Assembly (NCBI RefSeq): GCF_902148855.1
Contig: NC_043978.1
Coordinates: 4,657,166 to 4,721,165, forward strand
Reading direction: 5' to 3'
Source: Sphaeramia orbicularis
Lineage: Eukaryota; Chordata; Actinopteri; Kurtiformes; Apogonidae
DNA: 64,000 bases
Shown here: in pieces, positions 58,905 to 64,000 of the stretch
How positions within the stretch are numbered: position 1 is the first letter of the stretch
How the letters are laid out: every line of letters begins with the position of its first letter
Program-made: the position numbers and the translations under genes
The notes under the pieces: model-generated
What the model saw: only the letters and a program-made list of their open reading frames with translations
What the model was told of the DNA's origin: nothing
The model's database searches: none

Positions 58905-59046
58905 ATTACCTCCGCTCCGCCAGGAGGTATTGTGATAGCTTTGCTTTGTGTTTGCGTAACTCAAAAAGTTATGGACGGATTTTCATGAAATTTTCAGGAA
59001 ACGTTGATACTGGCACAAGGAAGAAATGATTACATTTTGGTGGTGA

Positions 59047-59079
<33 letters not shown>

Positions 59080-59120
59080 TGATCTGCCTTGGCGGAGGTC
59101 TGCGCTCTCCGAGTGCTCTT
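58905..59120. repeat. Dispersed CCTCCGCC...GGCGGA repeat, copy 2, with a long poly(G)
   Basis: ACCTCCGCTCCGCCAGGAGG, AACTCAAAAAGTTATGGACG, TTTTCATGAAATTTTCAGGA, and CTTGGCGGAGGTCTGCGCTC at the right end; same layout as 35805-35995. Where copy 1 has five G, this copy has about 29 G (59048-59076), so the run has expanded within the element. Confidence 0.7.
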
Positions 59121-59309
59121 CTTGTTGAGTTTGAACTTCCCTCTTAGAACCAGGAACACTTTCATCTACATCCTCCATCACATTTTTTTGCGTTGCTATT
59201 GTAAGTACTAATATTTTGTCACCGGGCAACAACCATAACTGATACCAATAATAGTGTGAGCTAGTTGTATAGGAGGCCATATTTTCAGATTATATCAGAT
59301 ATGACAGAT

Positions 59310-59390
59310 CCCCCCCCCCCCCCAGGTGAGAGCTGCCATTAAACCCCCCCCCCACCCCCCACCCCCAGGTGAGAGCTGCCATTAACCCAC
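59310..59390. repeat. Poly(C) tracts with a duplicated short unit
   Basis: A C-run followed by AGGTGAGAGCTGCCATTAA appears twice in a row, the second after a C-rich run broken by A. Confidence 0.85.
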
Positions 59391-59399
59391 TCCGGTTTG

Positions 59400-60298
59400 T
59401 GGTCAAACTTTTTAAATATTTATTGATATTACGGTAGAAACATACATATGGGAAAACAAATATGGTTCACCTTTATGCAGTAATGCATTAACTAGTTAAG
59501 CTGATCATACCTTCCAGTATAAAACTGACACAGATTTGGACATGTACAATGAACATCAGCTCTAAGGTACAAAGGTAGAAAAATAGCAAACATTTAAACA
59601 TTTAGTGGCAAACACTTAAAATGATATACATTTGTTTCCAAGACACAAACATTGAGGTAATTAGAAAAAATATAAAATCTTTAAAAATAATTTATTTTCT
59701 TATAAAAGCAAATGTCTTCAAAATACCAATATATGATATTCCCTTCCAGAAATGTCAACTCTGGTGTAAGGCGTGGTCTATTATTGACAAATCCACAGAC
59801 AGTCATTCTTTCAGTGCTCGGACTTCTTGGGGTCAGACTGGAGAACAGACGGACCTGGAGACGACACACACAACAAGAGAACATCAGCTAAGGCTTCCTT
59901 AGTCAAAGTGAAGCAGGCATTTCATTACTTACTGTATATATTCAAGAAGTTCAGTTAATACCACATGTGATGTGACCCAGTTCTTTAAGCAAACGTCTTC
60001 ATAAAAGATCTTCAATCTTCATTCATAACATTCATCATTTTAGCTGTAATTACAATATGCATTTGTTTACCTATTAGCTTCTGACAGGAAAATAATTTAA
60101 CACTGCAAGAAAACTGGGGATTTGTAAAGAATGAGAAAGCAACATTTGCAAGAGGTCGACTGAAAATACTGCAGTAACAGCCTTGTTAGAAAACAACAAA
60201 ACAAAAAAGTACTTGTGACTGGGTCAGTCACAGATGTGTGTAATCTGTTTTTAATAGTGCATGGTTTTTCATTATCATCTACTACTTCCCACATGTAC
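59400..60298. other. Intergenic sequence between senp2 and pcnt
   Basis: AT-rich; no gene or element edge recognised. Confidence 0.4.
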
Positions 60299-61049
60299 GG
60301 TGGTCGACAAGGGCCAAACACACTGCAATGGCCCAATGCGTCTCATTTAGAGACAACAGCTGCAAGTACAGAAGCGATGCAAATTCACAAACTCAAACAC
60401 AAGTCTAAACGTGGTACAAAAAGAGGAACATGGTGCAAATGAAAAAATGCACCACAAGACACAAAAACATATGCATAATCATCAAATGCTTTGCAAACAA
60501 AGAAACGATGCAAAGCACAAAACAATTAAAACCAAGAAAACATCTGCAAACAAAAAACGCTGCATAACCAGTCATGACAATGGAAGTGCTCCAAACCTGT
60601 AGGGGGCACTGTCAGCAGAACAGCTCAATGCGGAGACCCAGAGGATGGAGAGAGAGGGAGGAGAACAGCTGACTGACAGTGCTTCAAACTACAGTGGGAA
60701 CAAATTAAAGTTATGGCGTAGTGCTGTAATGTGACTTTTATTAGATTATATTTGACACTAGTCTGTTGTCTATAAACGCTGGCTGGCTACAGGTTTGGAG
60801 CACTTCTGTTGTAGTGACTGGTTATGCAGTGTTTTCATTTGTAAAGGTTTTCTAGGTTTGCATTGTTTCTTTATTTGCAGAGCATTTGATGATTATGCAT
60901 TTGTTTTTGTTTCTTCCAGCGCATTTTTTCATTTGCACCACATTCCTCTTTTTGTACTTCATTTAGACTTGTGTTTGAGTTTGTGAATTTGCATTGTTTC
61001 TGTACTTCCAGCTGTTTTCTCTGAACTGATTTGGCCCTTGCTGGCCACC
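60299..61049. mobile_element. Fold-back element with arms of about 300 bases
   Basis: Outer ends GGTGGTCGACAAGGGCCAAA and, reversed, GGTGGCCAGCAAGGGCCAAA. The arms (to about 60605, and from about 60790) remain complementary over most of their length, for example GCAAATTCACAAACTCAAAC and its partner. The centre is 60606-60789. Non-coding. Target duplication not found; superfamily unknown. Confidence 0.75.
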
Positions 61050-62432
61050 ATACACATGGCATCACAACCTCTTACAACACACACACACAAGAAATGTTTT
61101 GCTCAGTTTAACCCAGAAGATGAAAAATAACAGCAAACTCTTTATTATCAGCAAGGTTTTCAAACTTAGGTATCATTCATCATCTATGACACACACTTTG
61201 CCTTGTAATAGAGTTGCACTGAAGTTTTTGTTTGCCAGCATCCATGTAGCTCAGGCATCATGTGTAGCACTTTGCCTCAACAAAATGTTCCGCCCTGTTT
61301 TATTTCGACAGCTTCCTGGTTGGTTCCTGCTTGATAACAGTGGTTATTTAACATGCCCTTCTTTCTCAGATTCTCTCTCCTTCCAGCATCCTTTGGTGTT
61401 TGGTTTGTTAAAAACTGTTACTACCTGTGTCCATTATTATGTTCACATGCCAGCCGTGAGAAAACCATTATGTCATGTTTTTGTTTCTTTACTGATACCT
61501 ATTGTTTTATCATTATAACCAAACTTTTTAGTTCATATCAGTATGTTTCAAAGAAGGTGTCTGGAATTTAGTGGCATGTAGTGGTGAGACTGCAGATAGT
61601 GGCTACCTCATTCCTGTCTTTGCATGAGTGCACGAGCGTCTACACTGGAACACATGACCAATCAGATCAGTGCAACAGGCTGCCTGGATTCTCCTTTCCT
61701 CTTTTTGGGGTCAGCCTAAATGACTGTTGAGGACTATTTTGGGAGATGACAGAACACAGTTTTTTTGGTTTTGGCAACATGTGGAGATCAGAAAACTGGA
61801 AAAGTGCGAGATGCAACCAATTCTCCGCCATTATACTAAGACATGAGAGAGATTCTTCAGTTATATAGATATCAGCACTAAAATGAACACTACAGAATAA
61901 GCAGAGTCATAATATTTTTTGTATAGATTTTGTAAATCGCCAAACATTCATAAAAACAATCACATAAAAGGTCTAGAGAACATCTGAACAGCTACATAAG
62001 AACTTTGGATTTATATATACAATATATTTTTTAAATCCATCTATAATCTGTCCAAAACATATGGCAAATACATTCCTAGAGTAATATTTGGTCATGTATA
62101 CAAAACTAGTCCTACCCCTTACATTTTAAGTATTTTTGAGATTGTATTTTTAAAGTTATTTTAGAAATTAGACTCTAATGTTACAGGTTAGGGTAAATAA
62201 AGTGAACTTTAATGTGCTTGAATCATGTCATAAAACACACTTACATTTATTTCTAAATTATTACCAATTCACTGAGTAAAATTTTTCAGTGTTGAAGGTC
62301 ATTTTGGGTAATTCATATTCTCAGGATTTTATGGCACTTAGAACCTAAAAGACTATGTTCACTGGAATGAAGTGGGAGACCTTCAGTCACATTTTTTATG
62401 CACAAATTCCAATGTTACTTTATTTTTCTCTA
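61050..62432. other. Intergenic sequence downstream of pcnt
   Basis: No gene supported; a 139-codon open frame on the plus strand looks like chance. The reverse AATAAA at 62418-62423, about 10 bases past the pcnt stop codon, is one candidate polyadenylation signal. Confidence 0.4.
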
Positions 62433-64000
62433 TCATCTTGCAGTTCTATATCTATATGTGAATGTACCCGTTAACCCCAACTCTAGCTCATAATCCTCAC
62501 CTGGTTTGGCTCTCACTAGCCGCTGTTGGACTTTCTCTAGATGGTGGATATACTCTGTCAAGGATCGCTCTGGGTCTTGAGATGTTCCTCCGGTAAACCC
62601 AGAGGAACTGGAGTATGATCTAAAGAAAACACACTGGTCATTATGGATAATAACTTTAATTTGATTTAAATGTTTATGAATTCTATAAATGGAGAGCAAA
62701 CCTGTTGTGCAATCTGAGAGGTGATTTAGCTGGAACACCAACTGAGACCACATCTCTGTTTGGCAGGGAGTCAGAGATTGGCAGTTGTTGCCTTAAAATG
62801 TCAGCTTTACATCCTATAAGATATTAAAAGTGAGGCTACATACACGCACACATACACTAACATGATGCTTAACAATAAAGGTTAGTTGAGCTGACCTGGA
62901 GCATGTCCATTGACAGTTCCAGAGTAAGACAATCGTCTAATGGCTTTCTGCCATTTTCTTGTCAAAAACCTCATCCTGCCAATAAACAAAACAGAAAACA
63001 ATGACAATTTATCCATACATACACCTGCAGTTCCTCTTAAACTTGCCGGTTCTGTACATCAGTTACCTTGAGATGGCAATAACCACACGTGCAGCAGCTC
63101 GGAATCGTCTGAGGGGTCTGTGCTGAGGGCAGAGGGGGGGTGATGGCTGAGCCCCCATACGAGCAATGAGACTCAGAGTGACGTGCTCACATTCCTGGAA
63201 TCCTCCTATCAGTAACAGCAGATACCGTTTCTGGTACACTAGGGCTTTCCTGAAGCTCTCAGCACGTAGGTAGCGCTCATACAAACGCTGAAACTGCAAG
63301 AAAAAAGGAAAGGCAACCATTGTGCTTAAAGCGACCACCACCTGTTATTGGATATTCAAAACAGTTGGTCAGGTGGTCTCTATGAAGGCCAATGATAAAA
63401 GCCTACTGAATGGTGCAAAACTCATTAGTTCTCTATGTGCAAGTAAAATTATTACATATTGAAACGAGCATTCATCGTGTGTAGATTCATAAACTTTTTT
63501 TTTTTTTTTTGTTTAAAAAAAATCTACTCTTCTTATGCATCTGAGCCCACTAACATTTCGTTATTGAAAAATAATGTAGTAAAACAAGTGGCCCATAAAT
63601 TTTGTCAGTTACCAGTCTTTTGGGCTGATGAGTTTTAGCAACTATAAATAATAGACAACAAACAGCACGCTTCAAGTAGAACTTGTGATAGGTATCAGTA
63701 GCTCATGTTTCTAACTGCAAAAAAAATCATGATCAGAGCATCCTTAGTAATTTGGTTGACAAAAGTAGGTAATTCCATTTACACAAAGAAAACCACTGCA
63801 GTAAAATGTGAATTATGCAGGAAGCCTGTGTTTTCCTGACCTTGTTGTGGCTGCTGATGTCATTGACAGGTCTGTTTTCGGTTTCTGCTGTGACCTTGGC
63901 GAGTTCACCCTCAGTGCGTTGCAGCTGTTGTTCCAACCACGTGAGTCTGTGTTTGAGGCTGGATCTCTCCTGACTCAGTGACGTTACCTGCTCCGTTAGG
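62433..64000 (-). CDS. pcnt: Pericentrin C-terminus (PACT domain), last five exons; 5'-partial
   Basis: Pericentrin is a large coiled-coil scaffold of the centrosome; its PACT domain anchors it there and binds calmodulin. Exons: 63841-64000 (continues off the right edge), 63067-63293, 62896-62975, 62702-62813, 62433-62619, all phases consistent. The first visible exon is coiled coil (SSLKHRLTWLEQQLQRTEGE). The next carries the PACT core: FQRLYERYLRAESFRKALVY, QKRYLLLLIGGFQECEH and FRAAARVVIAIS. The last has SQDPERSLTEYIHHLEKVQQ, which matches human PCNT (SQDPEHSLTEYIHHLE) and separates it from AKAP9. It ends TFTYRYRTAR. An internal AAACCAG/GTGAGG in the final exon is donor-like, so a further spliced 3' exon cannot be excluded. 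Confidence 0.92.

Noticed and set aside
61099-61518. 139-codon open frame between pcnt and senp2
   Set aside because: No recognisable domain or composition of a real protein, no paralogue in the window; intergenic and likely chance.
1-64000. Retroviral or LTR elements
   Set aside because: No paired long terminal repeats and no gag, integrase or envelope text were recognised; all reverse-transcriptase pieces look like LINEs.

Overview
The window looks like nuclear DNA of a ray-finned (teleost) fish. It is AT-rich, its genes have short coding exons with GT-AG introns, and the predicted proteins match vertebrate families. Introns and intergenic stretches are full of Tc1/mariner, hAT and PIF-like DNA elements and CR1/L2-, L1/Tx1-, RTE- and R4/Rex6-type LINE pieces. 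I cannot name the species.

Six protein-coding genes can be supported and all read on the minus strand. From left to right they are: the first two coding exons of an Sp-family transcription factor (sp3-like; the rest lies off the left edge); ola1, complete, 10 coding exons, 395 aa; a two-exon, seven-finger C2H2 zinc-finger gene, 471 aa, with a 6.5 kb intron; tra2b-like, complete, 8 coding exons, 279 aa; senp2-like, complete, 17 coding exons, 602 aa; and the last five exons of pericentrin (pcnt), entering from the right edge. Exon junctions were chosen so that splice sites, reading phase and family alignment agree at every step.

Layout: 1-5.8 kb, sp3 intron with hAT-like elements and a hairpin element. 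5.8-7.4 kb, sp3 exons and promoter. 9.6-20.2 kb, ola1, whose ninth coding intron holds an L1-type LINE interrupted by a second LINE. 20.2-23.5 kb, repeats. 23.6-31.5 kb, zinc-finger gene. 31.6-36.5 kb, DNA elements, duplicated segments and an L1 fragment. 36.5-41.7 kb, tra2b. 42-44 kb, RTE and L1 LINE pieces. 45.0-58.2 kb, senp2, with an antisense R4/Rex6-like LINE and a hAT element in its introns. 59-62.4 kb, repeats. 62.4-64 kb, pcnt.

The genes do not form an operon or pathway; they are ordinary neighbours. SP3-OLA1 and SENP2-TRA2B are each close neighbours in human, on different chromosomes, so the window appears to bring two ancestral linkage groups together. The observations most worth checking are a candidate autoregulatory 'poison' exon in tra2b, a GC-AG intron in senp2, a tandem/inverted array of roughly 190-bp units near 30-31 kb, a diverged duplicated segment whose minus-strand reading frame stays open in both copies near 34-35 kb, and several nested element insertions. 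I see no CRISPR, no rRNA or tRNA gene, and no retroviral or LTR element. I find no clearly novel biological system.
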